Source of the DNA: a bacterium
Lineage (GTDB): Bacteria > Cyanobacteriota > Vampirovibrionia > Obscuribacterales > Obscuribacteraceae
Reading direction: 5' to 3'
NCBI GenBank assembly: GCA_018062085.1
Contig: JAGOSY010000009.1
Location: forward strand, 1 to 64,000
Length of the DNA: 64,000 bases
Program-made: the position numbers and the translations under genes
In this document: positions 43,734-52,830 of the stretch, piece by piece
Layout of the letters: each line of letters starts with the position of its first letter
Position numbering within the stretch: the first letter of the stretch is position 1
The notes under the pieces: generated by a model
Seen by the model: only the letters and a program-made list of their open reading frames with translations
Told to the model about the DNA's origin: nothing
Databases searched by the model: none

Positions 43734-44396
43734 TTAATTCGGGGCAAAAAGACTTTCCAATTCGCAGCGCAACGCCAGCCTAGACGAACTGCCAGAGCCA
43801 TCCACCAAAATCTTGGCCCGGCGATGGGGCTCTTCAAGTTCGACATAACGGTCTTCGGCTGGCATCCAGTATTGCTCCCACAAATGACGCTTGGCCTCGC
43901 CATCCCGTTCCACCCCACGCTCTAGACGTTGACTGCGAGAGCAATAAACCCACAAGGTCAAATTATAGAAAGACACCAGTTCATGACGAATAGAATAGAC
44001 TCCCTCTACAATTGTTATGCCGCTCGCTGGCACAGTATGCCACTCCGCTAGGCAATCGCTTGGCCAATCGTAGCGCTGATAACTACAGTTCTCACCGCGG
44101 CTCAATGGCAAGAGCACATCGCGGCGCAAGCGCTGCCAATCGAAATCAGAGCCAATTAGAGCGTCACATTCGCGCTGGGGCAACCGTTGAATTGATGGCT
44201 TATAAAAGTCATCCATATGTACAATCTGAACCGGGGCGATTGCGCCTAGCTCTTTGCCCAAATGGGCAGAAAAATGACTCTTGCCCGCCCCGCCGCAACC
44301 GTCTATGCCAATCATAATCGGCTGTGTCTGCAACTGCTCTTTAATGAGAGCGCTCAATTCTGACAAGGTAAGTGTAGATGGCGATGACTCTGACAT
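43734..44396 (-). CDS. Uridine-kinase-like P-loop protein
   Basis: This is a P-loop kinase of the uridine kinase/phosphoribulokinase class. Walker A is GIDGCGGAGKSHF (~33-45), and the substrate Asp region is IVHMDDFYKP. YQRYDWPSDCL and the strand GITIVEGVYSIRHEL match the family, and a lid region with RxxRGVERDG follows. Length (220 aa) fits nucleoside kinases. The exact nucleoside is not evident; uridine is the usual substrate. It converges with the 42.6-kb gene. Confidence 0.8.
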   Translation of the reverse strand: MSESSPSTLTLSELSALIKEQLQTQPIMIGIDGCGGAGKSHFSAHLGKELGAIAPVQIVHMDDFYKPSIQRLPQRECDALIGSDFDWQRLRRDVLLPLSRGENCSYQRYDWPSDCLAEWHTVPASGITIVEGVYSIRHELVSFYNLTLWVYCSRSQRLERGVERDGEAKRHLWEQYWMPAEDRYVELEEPHRRAKILVDGSGSSSRLALRCELESLFAPN

Positions 44397-44443
44397 AATA
44401 ATCTCGACGACAGCGACTATTTTAGAGCAATTGGTAATTTAAA

Positions 44444-44899
44444 ATGCGAACTACCTGTGGCATGCTACTGCTTTTATTATTTGTCTTTGCAGGCGGAGCG
44501 ATGGCCACTGAAACCAAGCAAACTCAGGCAGAACAAGCAAATTGGCTAGTTAAGTCACTAACTAGTCACCTGCTTGAAATCGAAGAGAGCAAAGAAAATA
44601 GTAAAAATACAGGAAGGGCTCATATAGTCTCAGACGGGCAATATACAAAGGGCCCAGCACGCGAAAGCAAATTTACTCTGGCACCTGGCGAATCATTTCA
44701 AGGACCACCGGATCATCACTCTTCCTCAACCTTGAGTATGATTTCTATCGACTCTAAAAGCTTGAAATTAAACTACGAAATGCGCTTTGACCACAGATCT
44801 TTTGGCAAAGATCTAATCACTATAGACAAAGGAAGTATTGCTCTGCCACTTAAAGCAGTTCCACGTAAGTCAGCGCTGCCTAAATCAACACCAGAATAA
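44444..44899 (+). CDS. Small secreted hypothetical protein
   Basis: A signal peptide (MRTTCGMLLLLLFVFAGGAM, ending AMATE) is followed by a helical segment (NWLVKSLTSHLLEIEESKEN) and a beta-rich end (LKLNYEMRFDHRSFGKDLIT). No family is recognised. It lies 53 bases upstream of the dehydrogenase-like gene in the same direction, which may put them in one transcript. Confidence 0.5.
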   Translation: MRTTCGMLLLLLFVFAGGAMATETKQTQAEQANWLVKSLTSHLLEIEESKENSKNTGRAHIVSDGQYTKGPARESKFTLAPGESFQGPPDHHSSSTLSMISIDSKSLKLNYEMRFDHRSFGKDLITIDKGSIALPLKAVPRKSALPKSTPE

Positions 44900-44952
44900 T
44901 TGAAAATATCCAAGTCGCAAAATCTAAGTCGCAATTTCCAGGAGATAGAATT

Positions 44953-45894
44953 TTGAAAAAGCATGTGCTTGTAACAGACAGCCTCTTCATTTTCGACGAG
45001 CACGTTCAAGAACTAGATGCCCAGGGCATTGTCGTCACTCGCCTCGACAAACCGATGGCCAGCGAAGACGAACTAATTGAAGCCGTCAAAGGCAAGCACG
45101 GTTATATTCTCGGTGGAATAGAAAAAGTAACAGCAAAGATAATTGAGGCCGCCGATTGCCTCGAAGCACTAACATTCACGGGCACCGACTGGCTCGGCTA
45201 CATTCCCGGCCATAGCGAAGCAGCCAAGAAGAATATCGCCATAAGCAACTGCCCTGGAGCCAATGCTCAAGCCGTCGCCGAGTTCGCGCTCACGATCATG
45301 TTAGCAATGCAACGCAATTTATTCGAACTGGGACGCACTGGTGACAAATCATTTCAAACAACCAATTCACTTTTGACTTCGCATGTAGGCATTGTCGGAA
45401 TGGGCACCATCGGCGCTATCGTTGCAAAAATGCTAAAGGGCATCGGAGTAGCGAATGTCTCCTATTACAGCCAGCGGCGCAAGCCAGAAATTGAAGAGAA
45501 ATTGGGCATTAAATACTTGCCCCTAAATGAACTTTTGCAGGTGGCCGACGTAATCACGTTGCACGCATCAAAGGCCGCAGGTGACAGCTACATTGGCACA
45601 GCCGAGCTTGCCAAAATGAAAACCGATAGCTTACTCGTGGACACTTCATTTCACGGTGCTGTATCACCAGAGGCACTGCTAACGGAATTGAAGAGCGGTC
45701 GACTGCGGGCAGCTGCAGATCATTTACCGGCAGAAGAATTCAAAGAATTACCTGTAGGCGTTTTCTACTTTTCTAATCAGTCAACGGCTTACAACACCAA
45801 CGATGCCAACAAGAAAGCTAGTGACATTGCCACCTCTTCGATGATCAATATGCTACAAGGCAAGCCTGATAAGTTCGTCGTCAATCGAAGCTAA
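44953..45894 (+). CDS. 2-hydroxyacid dehydrogenase relative with altered catalytic residues
   Basis: The fold is that of D-2-hydroxyacid dehydrogenases: catalytic half (1-105), NAD half (~106-285) with the dinucleotide loop VGMGTIG (149-154), and the return to the first half. The usual catalytic set is not in place. The Arg of the NxxRG motif is His (TSFHG, His234). The motif normally carrying the acid reads DHLPAEEF. The PHxG histidine position reads SNQSTAY. Activity on a normal 2-keto acid is therefore doubtful. It starts at TTG with GGAG upstream. Confidence 0.8.
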   Translation: MKKHVLVTDSLFIFDEHVQELDAQGIVVTRLDKPMASEDELIEAVKGKHGYILGGIEKVTAKIIEAADCLEALTFTGTDWLGYIPGHSEAAKKNIAISNCPGANAQAVAEFALTIMLAMQRNLFELGRTGDKSFQTTNSLLTSHVGIVGMGTIGAIVAKMLKGIGVANVSYYSQRRKPEIEEKLGIKYLPLNELLQVADVITLHASKAAGDSYIGTAELAKMKTDSLLVDTSFHGAVSPEALLTELKSGRLRAAADHLPAEEFKELPVGVFYFSNQSTAYNTNDANKKASDIATSSMINMLQGKPDKFVVNRS

Positions 45895-45943
45895 TCAAAG
45901 TTAGTAGCAGTCATTAGCCGCTAGCTGCAGTTAGAATGAGAAT

Positions 45944-46873
45944 CTAGCGCTTAAGCAGAGCCGCTTGCGTCTGGGCAGCAATTGGATGTGCAGCATCTGG
46001 ATAGAAGCGCTCAAACACTAAATCTACAGCGCGAGCAAACGACTCAGAAGAATCTCCAGCAGGTGATACTGCTTTTGCTGCTTTCTTAGCGGCCTCACTG
46101 CTGACAGTCATGGCCACGCCGAAACCAACACCAGAGAGAATCTCAACGTCATTCCAGTTATCGCCAAAAGCAAGGGCTTGATCTGTGTGAAAATCTAGCT
46201 TAGACATAAGCGCTTGCAAGCCAGTGAACTTACTGGTGGCAAGCGGCATGAATTCTAAATAGCCTGGCTCAGTTTCAATCACTTGAGCGTGATCTTTAAA
46301 GCGATCGGTCAAATGGGCTTTAATCTCAGCAATACGGCTCGGATGCTCGCAGAAAACTAGTTTCTGAGCACGATTACCTTTCAACTCATGGATGTATTCG
46401 TTTTTGATTGGCTTGCGCGAACGAGTGCAGGCCTGATATCCAAGTGTATAGTCATTCTCATGAGCATAGAATACCGATTCACCATGATAGTAGTAGATAC
46501 TTACTTTGTGCTCGCGGCCAGCCTCAACAAGCGAGTGGGCCAGGGTTTCATGCAAACTTTTTTCTAGCAAAATTTCTTCCGTCAAAGGCATTTTGATAAC
46601 AATGCCGTCGCAAGAAATTACAGGGGCAGTCAATCCAAGAAGATGATAATACGGCAGAATGTCTTCATGCCGGCGCCCCGAAGCCATGACAATCTGGCAA
46701 CCGTGATCGCGCAACTTTTGAATAGCGCGCTGATTGGCCGCACTAACAGTTCTATTGGGACAAAGCAATGTACCGTCCAAATCGACTGCAGCAACTTTAA
46801 AAGGAAAAGATTGACCTTTTGCTGCACTAACTTTCAAATCACTTTTATTAGTTTCCGATTTATTAGTTTCCAT
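45944..46873 (-). CDS. Cof-type HAD-IIB phosphatase
   Basis: This haloacid dehalogenase hydrolase probably acts on sugar phosphates. Motif I is VDLDGTLL (nucleophile and acid Asp), motif II the Ser in MASGRR, motif III a Lys in the LVFCEHP/TSKFTGL region, and motif IV FGDNWNDVEIL. A C2-type cap lies between motifs II and III. N-terminal residues 1-25 are polar extension. It is divergent from a DeoR-family regulator, a pairing common for sugar-phosphate metabolism. Confidence 0.88.
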   Translation of the reverse strand: METNKSETNKSDLKVSAAKGQSFPFKVAAVDLDGTLLCPNRTVSAANQRAIQKLRDHGCQIVMASGRRHEDILPYYHLLGLTAPVISCDGIVIKMPLTEEILLEKSLHETLAHSLVEAGREHKVSIYYYHGESVFYAHENDYTLGYQACTRSRKPIKNEYIHELKGNRAQKLVFCEHPSRIAEIKAHLTDRFKDHAQVIETEPGYLEFMPLATSKFTGLQALMSKLDFHTDQALAFGDNWNDVEILSGVGFGVAMTVSSEAAKKAAKAVSPAGDSSESFARAVDLVFERFYPDAAHPIAAQTQAALLKR

Positions 46874-46991
46874 CTCTCAACACCTGCACAAACCCGCAAA
46901 TTAGACTATAATTTTCACTATATCGACATGATACACGCAAAACCCCGCAATTGACAACCACAAATCCAGCACAAACCAGCAAAAACATAAA

Positions 46992-47747
46992 ATGCTTAAT
47001 GAAGAGAGAAAAAGCAGAATTCTAGAAACCCTCAGCCAACGCGGCCGGGTACTCTCTTCTGAACTGGTTGCCGAATTCAATGTTTCTGAAGACACAATTA
47101 GACGAGATCTCAAAGATCTGGCTCTGGCTGGCTCAATCAAGCGAGTGCACGGTGGGGCCTTGCCGGTTGGCCAAGTGTCATTCAGCTACGAGAAGAGACA
47201 GAGACAATCAGTTGATGAAAAATCGGCCATTGCCAAAAGAGCGGCCGCCCTAGTCAGCCCTGGTCAAGTAGTATTCATTGATGGCGGCACAACAACCGCC
47301 CTAGTAGCAAGCTTTCTGCCGAAAGATCTCAAGGCCACATTCATCACATACAGTTTGCCCACAGCAATTGCCTTGACCGAACAAAGTAATTGCCATGTGC
47401 GCCTCCTCGGCGGGCGTGTAGTCAAAGAACTCTTGCTCACCATGGGCCCAGGGCTACTGAAAGAAATTGCATCGATTCAAGCCGATTTAACCCTAGTGAG
47501 TGTAGAAAGTATCCACGAAGAATTTGGCGCTACGGTTTCACACCCTGATGATGCATTAGTCAAAAGCGCCTTCATTCAACAATCGGCAGAAACAGCCATT
47601 TTAGCTGGCAGCGAAAAATTTGGGAAAGTCGCACCATATCGCATCGCCTGGCTGAACGAAGTGGCCTCAATTATTACCGATACCGCCATTGATACCAAAA
47701 GACTAAAGGCCTGCAAGAAAGCTGGCGGGTCGATTATTGTAGTTTAG
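46992..47747 (+). CDS. DeoR-family transcriptional regulator
   Basis: The N-terminal winged helix-turn-helix shows the family signature (VLSSELVAEFNVSEDTIRRD, then GGALP). The C-terminal DeoRC domain has the isomerase-like ligand site (FIDGGTTTALVA; LLGGRVVK). It should repress genes for a sugar phosphate, released by binding that compound. The divergent HAD phosphatase gene 118 bases away is the likely target. Length (251 aa) is normal. Confidence 0.9.
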   Translation: MLNEERKSRILETLSQRGRVLSSELVAEFNVSEDTIRRDLKDLALAGSIKRVHGGALPVGQVSFSYEKRQRQSVDEKSAIAKRAAALVSPGQVVFIDGGTTTALVASFLPKDLKATFITYSLPTAIALTEQSNCHVRLLGGRVVKELLLTMGPGLLKEIASIQADLTLVSVESIHEEFGATVSHPDDALVKSAFIQQSAETAILAGSEKFGKVAPYRIAWLNEVASIITDTAIDTKRLKACKKAGGSIIVV

Positions 47748-47761
47748 GAACCCCATCAAAT

Positions 47762-48691
47762 CTACTTTTCGCAAATCTCGTTCTTAATATTAGCTGCGAT
47801 GATAGCAGACGCGGCCGCTACCAGACCATTTGCCAGTGATTGATCGCTGCCACTCACTTTTGAGACAGCACCGACACCAACGCCCCATTTGACTGCGTTA
47901 CCTGTGGGGCTGGTATGCTCTTCGCATCCAGGTTTGACCTCAGCAACTTCAGCAGGCTTGCCATTTCTGGCAATTACTTGCATATCCTTCTTGTCGATAA
48001 GGCCAGCATAGCCGTCTTTATCAAGGTTAGAGAGAACGCTAAAGTTTATCTGGGCAAGTTCAGCTGCTGCTTTCTCCCTGTCCGTAAATTCGTTGGACCG
48101 CAACACACCGAAAAGACTATGATCGGCTAAACCGTGGTCATGATTCGGTAGTTTGCCTCTAATGCCCTCAAGAGTGGCTGCCAGAGTCTTCGGGTCTTTA
48201 AGCTCAGGATGCTTAGAAAACAGAGCCGCTGCATCTGCAATTTCTTTCATATGATCAAGGCCATCCTGCTGTATCTTCCCACCAACATCAAAGACAAAGC
48301 TCAACGGGTACAGCATAGAGTCTTTATCTCGAGTGTCCCAACGGTCATAATTATTCGTCAACTCTCTGGCCACAGTCTTTTGAACGGCAGTGCTCTTGGG
48401 AGACTCAGTAATTGCCGCTAGATCGGCTTTGGTAAGCTTGCCGTCAGGGTCAGATTTAACAAGTTTATTGGCGACATCGAGAAATTTAAGTGGGTCGTTC
48501 ATGGGCGATGCAGCGTCTATGGGCGTGACATTGAGGTAGCCATTGCCTAGCAGGTCGGAGGTGGTCAGCTTGCCAGGGTCTTTCAAATGAAGACTGCTCA
48601 TGACGTTCAAGTCTGGTCGGAGCTTCTCTGATGCGTCTGTGCCTTCTTGAACAGGCTGTGCTGCGGTCTTATCACCTTTTTCGGCAGCCAT
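47762..48691 (-). CDS. Cytoplasmic-type protein with two EF-hand-like loops
   Basis: Two calcium-loop-like motifs are visible: SDPDGKLTKADL (~79-90) and LDKDGYAGLIDKKDM (~218-232). A motif NNYDRWDTRDKDSM lies between helices. The C-terminus has an Ala-rich helix (LANGLVAAASAIIAANIKNE). There is no signal peptide. The EF-hand loops suggest calcium binding, but only the first has most acidic positions filled. Function and partners are unknown. Confidence 0.5.
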   Translation of the reverse strand: MAAEKGDKTAAQPVQEGTDASEKLRPDLNVMSSLHLKDPGKLTTSDLLGNGYLNVTPIDAASPMNDPLKFLDVANKLVKSDPDGKLTKADLAAITESPKSTAVQKTVARELTNNYDRWDTRDKDSMLYPLSFVFDVGGKIQQDGLDHMKEIADAAALFSKHPELKDPKTLAATLEGIRGKLPNHDHGLADHSLFGVLRSNEFTDREKAAAELAQINFSVLSNLDKDGYAGLIDKKDMQVIARNGKPAEVAEVKPGCEEHTSPTGNAVKWGVGVGAVSKVSGSDQSLANGLVAAASAIIAANIKNEICEK

Positions 48692-48866
48692 AGTCAGTAA
48701 CCCTCAGATAATAAGTCTTATATCCATACCCCAAAATATGGCCTGGTAAACCCAGAGCTAAGGTTCAACGCACTATCTCAACTGCCTCGTGAGCTTATAC
48801 CTACGGGATCAATCAGCATTAGATCCAGCCTTTGCTCATAACCCTCAAATTGACAAATGCAAAGAC

Positions 48867-49325
48867 TTATTTTACTGGTCGCTTGCAGAACACAGAACTA
48901 GGAAAATCTCGATAAGTTCCTTTTTCCAAAAACTCTGAAGCAACCTCAGCTAAAGAAGTCTGATAGCGCGTACAACCAGGCACCACAGTAACAATGCTTC
49001 GATCTTTTTTGAGACTTTCAAATCGCTGTCGACCAGCAGTGAAATCAAATTCCCAGACCACCAAGGCCAGATAGAGACGCCCAGCGGGAGTGGCATTCTT
49101 TGAAGCTTCGTCCAATTCTTTTACGCTTGGACACTTGGGCAGCCGACAGGCCTGTTTGTATAGCTGAAAAAACTTACTTCGAGTGCCCTGGTTAAGCCAC
49201 TCATACTGAAATGAGCTTGCTTGCGAAAGCTCGACAAGGCAAGGTGGCAGTTCCGCTTGGGCAGCAGGAGCCGACAAACAGCTAAGGCCAAAGACAAGTA
49301 TCAAAAGAAGCATGAATAAGCGCAT
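48867..49325 (-). CDS. Secreted hypothetical protein, sharing a domain with its divergent neighbour
   Basis: ATG 49325 starts a good signal peptide (MRLFMLLLILVFGLSCLSAP, ending AQA); the frame stays open to 49379. The ~85-residue C-terminal part (GRLYLALVVWEFD...; VPGCTRYQTSLAEVASEFLEK) matches the C-terminus of the divergent gene at 49401 (GRLYAACLLYKLN...; SGCKGTNASVAEVATALIEK). It looks like a truncated copy of that family. Function unknown. Confidence 0.6.
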   Translation of the reverse strand: MRLFMLLLILVFGLSCLSAPAAQAELPPCLVELSQASSFQYEWLNQGTRSKFFQLYKQACRLPKCPSVKELDEASKNATPAGRLYLALVVWEFDFTAGRQRFESLKKDRSIVTVVPGCTRYQTSLAEVASEFLEKGTYRDFPSSVFCKRPVK

Positions 49326-49400
49326 CGATTTGCTATCCTTAACTATCTTGCCTATTCTATCCGAGTAAGCACTATACACGCACTATGACTCTTCGGTTCT

Positions 49401-50312
49401 GTGAAAATGAAGATAAAAGCCTTAAATGCTCTGGCGTTCAACAGCCGACCCAAACAGAAATCGACAATCAAAATAATTGTGTCTCTAGCAATTCTTATCG
49501 AGGGAACTATGTCTGACCAAGCGTTCGGAAAAGTAGCTCGCATGAGCGACGAACAAATGGTTGCAGATTCTCAGATAATAGCGGTCGTAGATATCTTAGC
49601 TGTGGCACCGTGCGACCGGTTAGCAAAGCTTGCTGGGACACGCTATACAGAGAAAGCACAAGTACAAATCAAAGACGTCATCAAAGGTACTTTCCCAGCT
49701 AATGGCTTGCAAGTTGTGCCAACTGCTGAGATATTTGGCGGAGCAGTACACCGCTGTGCCCCTGTAAATTTCGAAAAGGGAAGCGCACTGGTGTTTCTTC
49801 AAGAGCAAGAACAGCTCTTAAAATCAGCCAATTGGGAGAGGGGAATCCGGCCTATTCGAAAAGGGAAATTAGTCTGGGGATACGGTGCCAATAACGAGCG
49901 TCAAATGAGCCTAGGCGAAGCTCTGAATGATATTAGACAGAAGCTATGCCCGCAAAACCTTTTGCCCCTGCTTACGGCAACCGAGTTTACTGACGGAGCA
50001 GTCGGCGAAGCCGCGGGACAGTCCAAACCATGGCAGGCATACCAGGCTGGTCTGCTTCAGGGTGAAGCCAGCCGACCTCACCTATATATGCTACTTAAAA
50101 GCGCGACCTATTCCGGAAGGCTCTATGCAGCTTGCCTACTGTACAAACTCAATCGAGAGCAAGGCTTAAAAGAACTAGAAAAACTTAAATCAGTCACCGC
50201 CACCGTCACCTACCGCAGTGGCTGCAAAGGCACCAATGCATCAGTTGCAGAAGTAGCCACTGCCCTAATCGAGAAGAAACGCTTTCTTAATTTTGCCCTC
50301 CAAGGCAATTAG
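49401..50312 (+). CDS. Secreted two-domain hypothetical protein
   Basis: The N-terminus includes a hydrophobic segment (~22-34) that probably serves as signal. The frame opens at GTG 49401 or ATG 49407; an ATG at 49509 has the best ribosome site (GAGGGA) but would drop the signal. Residues ~45-160 fit a beta-rich family with MVADSQIIAVVDIL, KDVIKGTFP and GSALVFLQEQ. The C-terminal domain (~215-300) is shared with the divergent 48.9-kb gene. Both are likely envelope proteins. Confidence 0.55.
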   Translation: MKMKIKALNALAFNSRPKQKSTIKIIVSLAILIEGTMSDQAFGKVARMSDEQMVADSQIIAVVDILAVAPCDRLAKLAGTRYTEKAQVQIKDVIKGTFPANGLQVVPTAEIFGGAVHRCAPVNFEKGSALVFLQEQEQLLKSANWERGIRPIRKGKLVWGYGANNERQMSLGEALNDIRQKLCPQNLLPLLTATEFTDGAVGEAAGQSKPWQAYQAGLLQGEASRPHLYMLLKSATYSGRLYAACLLYKLNREQGLKELEKLKSVTATVTYRSGCKGTNASVAEVATALIEKKRFLNFALQGN

Positions 50313-50321
50313 ATACAAACA

Positions 50322-51524
50322 TCACCGCAGCAATCTAGCATCCGACATATATTTCAAACGCAGTAAGAGTCCAAGATATTCTTGAGTCAAATGCAAACTG
50401 GGCTGCCCAACTTGATCAACGGCTTCAAGCAAAGCGAAGCTAGTAACTGGTTGATCTTTCTCATGACCAGCATCGGTTCGAATTATCGTTTTGCGCTCTT
50501 GCACATTTGAGCGTTTGGGCACGAAGCCTTCTCTTGAAATTTGTTGATTGAGAGCATGCATAGCTTCAGCAATGGCAGACTGCGGCAATTTACGCGAACG
50601 CTTCAAGGCCCAACGAGTAACTAGAGTAAGCCCGCGCAGAACATCATAGAAATAGAAGCGCGGAAAGGCTGGCTCTAACCAGGTTGGATCGACTACCTCA
50701 CCAGTTCTTTTAGAGCGAAAGAGATTGCGCTCTATCAAGTAAGTGACACCATTGTCGAGAAAAGCCAACTCTTCTTCGCTCAACAAATTGCTATCAATAG
50801 AAACCAATGCTTCTAGGGCAGGAAGAGTGGAAAGAACAGAACAGCTCGGAGTTTCTTTGAGATAGTTTGACTCATCACAATTGAGGCCGCCACCGCTGAT
50901 TTGATACTTAAGAAACCAAGGCCTGACCCAATTGAGAGCACGCTCGTGCTCTGGCGTAGCGTCGAAGCAATCACTTGGAATTGTCCTAGCAACTGCCGTT
51001 TTTCCAGCTAGAACACGGCCATCAGTCAATTTCAAATCGTGGTCAAAATTCTCACCAGCACTAAGCAGGCGATAGAGAGAACCTAGATAACAGTGGCAAG
51101 CAATATTGAATATTGGGCTGACACCAGCAGGAATTTCTTCTTCAGTAAAAGGGAAGAAATGCAAGTAATGCTGATCGACAACACCGGCATAATGCTCAAC
51201 AAATTCTGATGGAATCGCGCCAGCCAAGCCCATCTCTTCGAGCAGCAGAGCGTGCCACCAGGGGCTGTTCCACTTAGGCCAATAAGGCTCACGCACAACC
51301 ATTTCCTTGGCCTTTTCACTGGCCAAGAAGTTGATACTTTCTTGAATGCAATTAGAAGCAGAATCCTCGCTAGAAGATTCTGCTTCACCACTTAATTTCC
51401 CATCTAGCTCTTCGGCTGGCTCTTCCCCAAGTTCAAAGCGAGCGCTTAAATCAGACACATTCTGACGAACCGACGGTATATCGTCGAGGTAGCGCGAGAC
51501 ATCTTTGAATTTGTCGATGGGCAT
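50322..51524 (-). CDS. Alpha/alpha-toroid (squalene-cyclase/prenyltransferase-fold) protein
   Basis: An acidic ~60-residue N-terminus precedes a helical domain. Its phrases are typical of unnamed terpenoid-cyclase-fold proteins: PYWPKWNSPWWHALLLEEMG, GGGLNCDESNY, CSVLSTLPALEAL and FPRFYFYDVLRGL. No DxDD or prenyl-diphosphate motif is evident, so cyclase activity is not implied. It lies five bases after hppD in the same direction, so the two are one operon. The link suggests a role near homogentisate or tyrosine metabolism; that is inference. Confidence 0.55.
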   Translation of the reverse strand: MPIDKFKDVSRYLDDIPSVRQNVSDLSARFELGEEPAEELDGKLSGEAESSSEDSASNCIQESINFLASEKAKEMVVREPYWPKWNSPWWHALLLEEMGLAGAIPSEFVEHYAGVVDQHYLHFFPFTEEEIPAGVSPIFNIACHCYLGSLYRLLSAGENFDHDLKLTDGRVLAGKTAVARTIPSDCFDATPEHERALNWVRPWFLKYQISGGGLNCDESNYLKETPSCSVLSTLPALEALVSIDSNLLSEEELAFLDNGVTYLIERNLFRSKRTGEVVDPTWLEPAFPRFYFYDVLRGLTLVTRWALKRSRKLPQSAIAEAMHALNQQISREGFVPKRSNVQERKTIIRTDAGHEKDQPVTSFALLEAVDQVGQPSLHLTQEYLGLLLRLKYMSDARLLR

Positions 51525-51529
51525 CAGCT

Positions 51530-52660
51530 CTAGAGATTGCCTCTGGTTTCTTGTTCTGCCTCAATTGATTCAAACAAGGCTTGGAAGTTTCCTTTGCCGA
51601 AACCTTTAGCACCTTTGCGCTGAATTACTTCGAAGAACAAAGTTGGCCTATCTTGTACTGGCTTGGTGAAAATCTGCAGCAAATAGCCTTCAGATTCACG
51701 GTCAACAAGAATGCCCCATTTGGCTAGTTCAGTGATATCTTCATCGATTTCGCCAACACGATCTTTCAGAGTCTCGTAATACGTAGCTGGAGCATTGAGA
51801 AATTCGATGCCACGACTGCGCAATTCTTTTACAGTCTTGACGATGTCGCGTGTAGTGATGGCAATGTGCTGCACACCTGGCGCATGGTAGAAATCGAGAT
51901 ACTCTGTAATCTGTGACTTGCGCAAGCCTTGCTCAAACGGCTCGTTGATAGGCATCTTGATAGAGCCGCTGCGGTTTGCCATTACTTTAGATACTAGGGC
52001 TGAATATTTAGTGCTGATATCGGTAGCATCGAAATACTGGAAGATATGGAAGCCAAAGATCTTGCTATAGAACTCAACCCACTGGTCGAGCTTGGTGCTT
52101 TCAACGTTGCCGACAACGTGGTCGACAGAGACTAGGCCGAGCCCATCACCCTTTTTGTTCTTCACTTCAGTGAAGCCAGGAGCGAACCCTTTGTAGTTTG
52201 AGCGATCGAGGAAGGTGTGCACAGTATCGCCGTATGTAGCGATAGCGGCCGAGACATAAGTGCCGTGCTCGTCAGTAACTTCAGTTGGTTCTTGCACTGA
52301 GCGGGCACCACGGGCAATGGCAGTCTCGTAAGCTTTGCGAACATCACGAGTGCGCATCGCTACATTCTTAACGCCGTCGCCGTGCTGCATCACATGACTG
52401 GCAACAGCGTGTTCGGGATGAAGCGCAGCAGTAAGAACGATAGTGACTTTCTCTTGACGCAGCACATAAGAAACAGCATCGCGATTACCGGTCTCAAGAC
52501 CACGGTAACCAATTACATCGAAGCCAAAGCCACGGTTGTAATAGTAACAAGCCTGTAAGGCATTGCCGACAAAAAACTCTATGTAGTCAAAACCGTCCAC
52601 CGAAATTTCTTCGACGCCAGTCTTGCTGCCAGTTTCTAACGCTGTTGCTTCTTTAACCAT
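51530..52660 (-). CDS. hppD: 4-Hydroxyphenylpyruvate dioxygenase
   Basis: This Fe(II) enzyme converts 4-hydroxyphenylpyruvate to homogentisate. Two vicinal-oxygen-chelate halves are visible. The iron ligands fall in SVDHVVGNV (His), GVQHIAITTRD (His) and FFEVIQRKGAKGFGKGNF (Glu, with the C-terminal gating helix). The start at ATG 52660 has GAGGGG eight bases upstream; the longer TTG frame is less likely. Homogentisate could feed tyrosine breakdown or quinone/tocopherol synthesis. No homogentisate dioxygenase or prenyltransferase is in the window. Confidence 0.93.
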   Translation of the reverse strand: MVKEATALETGSKTGVEEISVDGFDYIEFFVGNALQACYYYNRGFGFDVIGYRGLETGNRDAVSYVLRQEKVTIVLTAALHPEHAVASHVMQHGDGVKNVAMRTRDVRKAYETAIARGARSVQEPTEVTDEHGTYVSAAIATYGDTVHTFLDRSNYKGFAPGFTEVKNKKGDGLGLVSVDHVVGNVESTKLDQWVEFYSKIFGFHIFQYFDATDISTKYSALVSKVMANRSGSIKMPINEPFEQGLRKSQITEYLDFYHAPGVQHIAITTRDIVKTVKELRSRGIEFLNAPATYYETLKDRVGEIDEDITELAKWGILVDRESEGYLLQIFTKPVQDRPTLFFEVIQRKGAKGFGKGNFQALFESIEAEQETRGNL

Positions 52661-52830
52661 GAGGTTATCCCCTCTCAAGTATTCTCAGAGAATCTAATAT
52701 ATCCATAATAGGACATAGGAAATTGTACGACAGTAATCTCTGGCACAGTATCATCCCTTCGGTGCAGCCACCTAAGAAAATATTGGCTTGCATTGAGAAT
52801 AGCCCAATTACCGAGCCACTTTGAAAGCTA

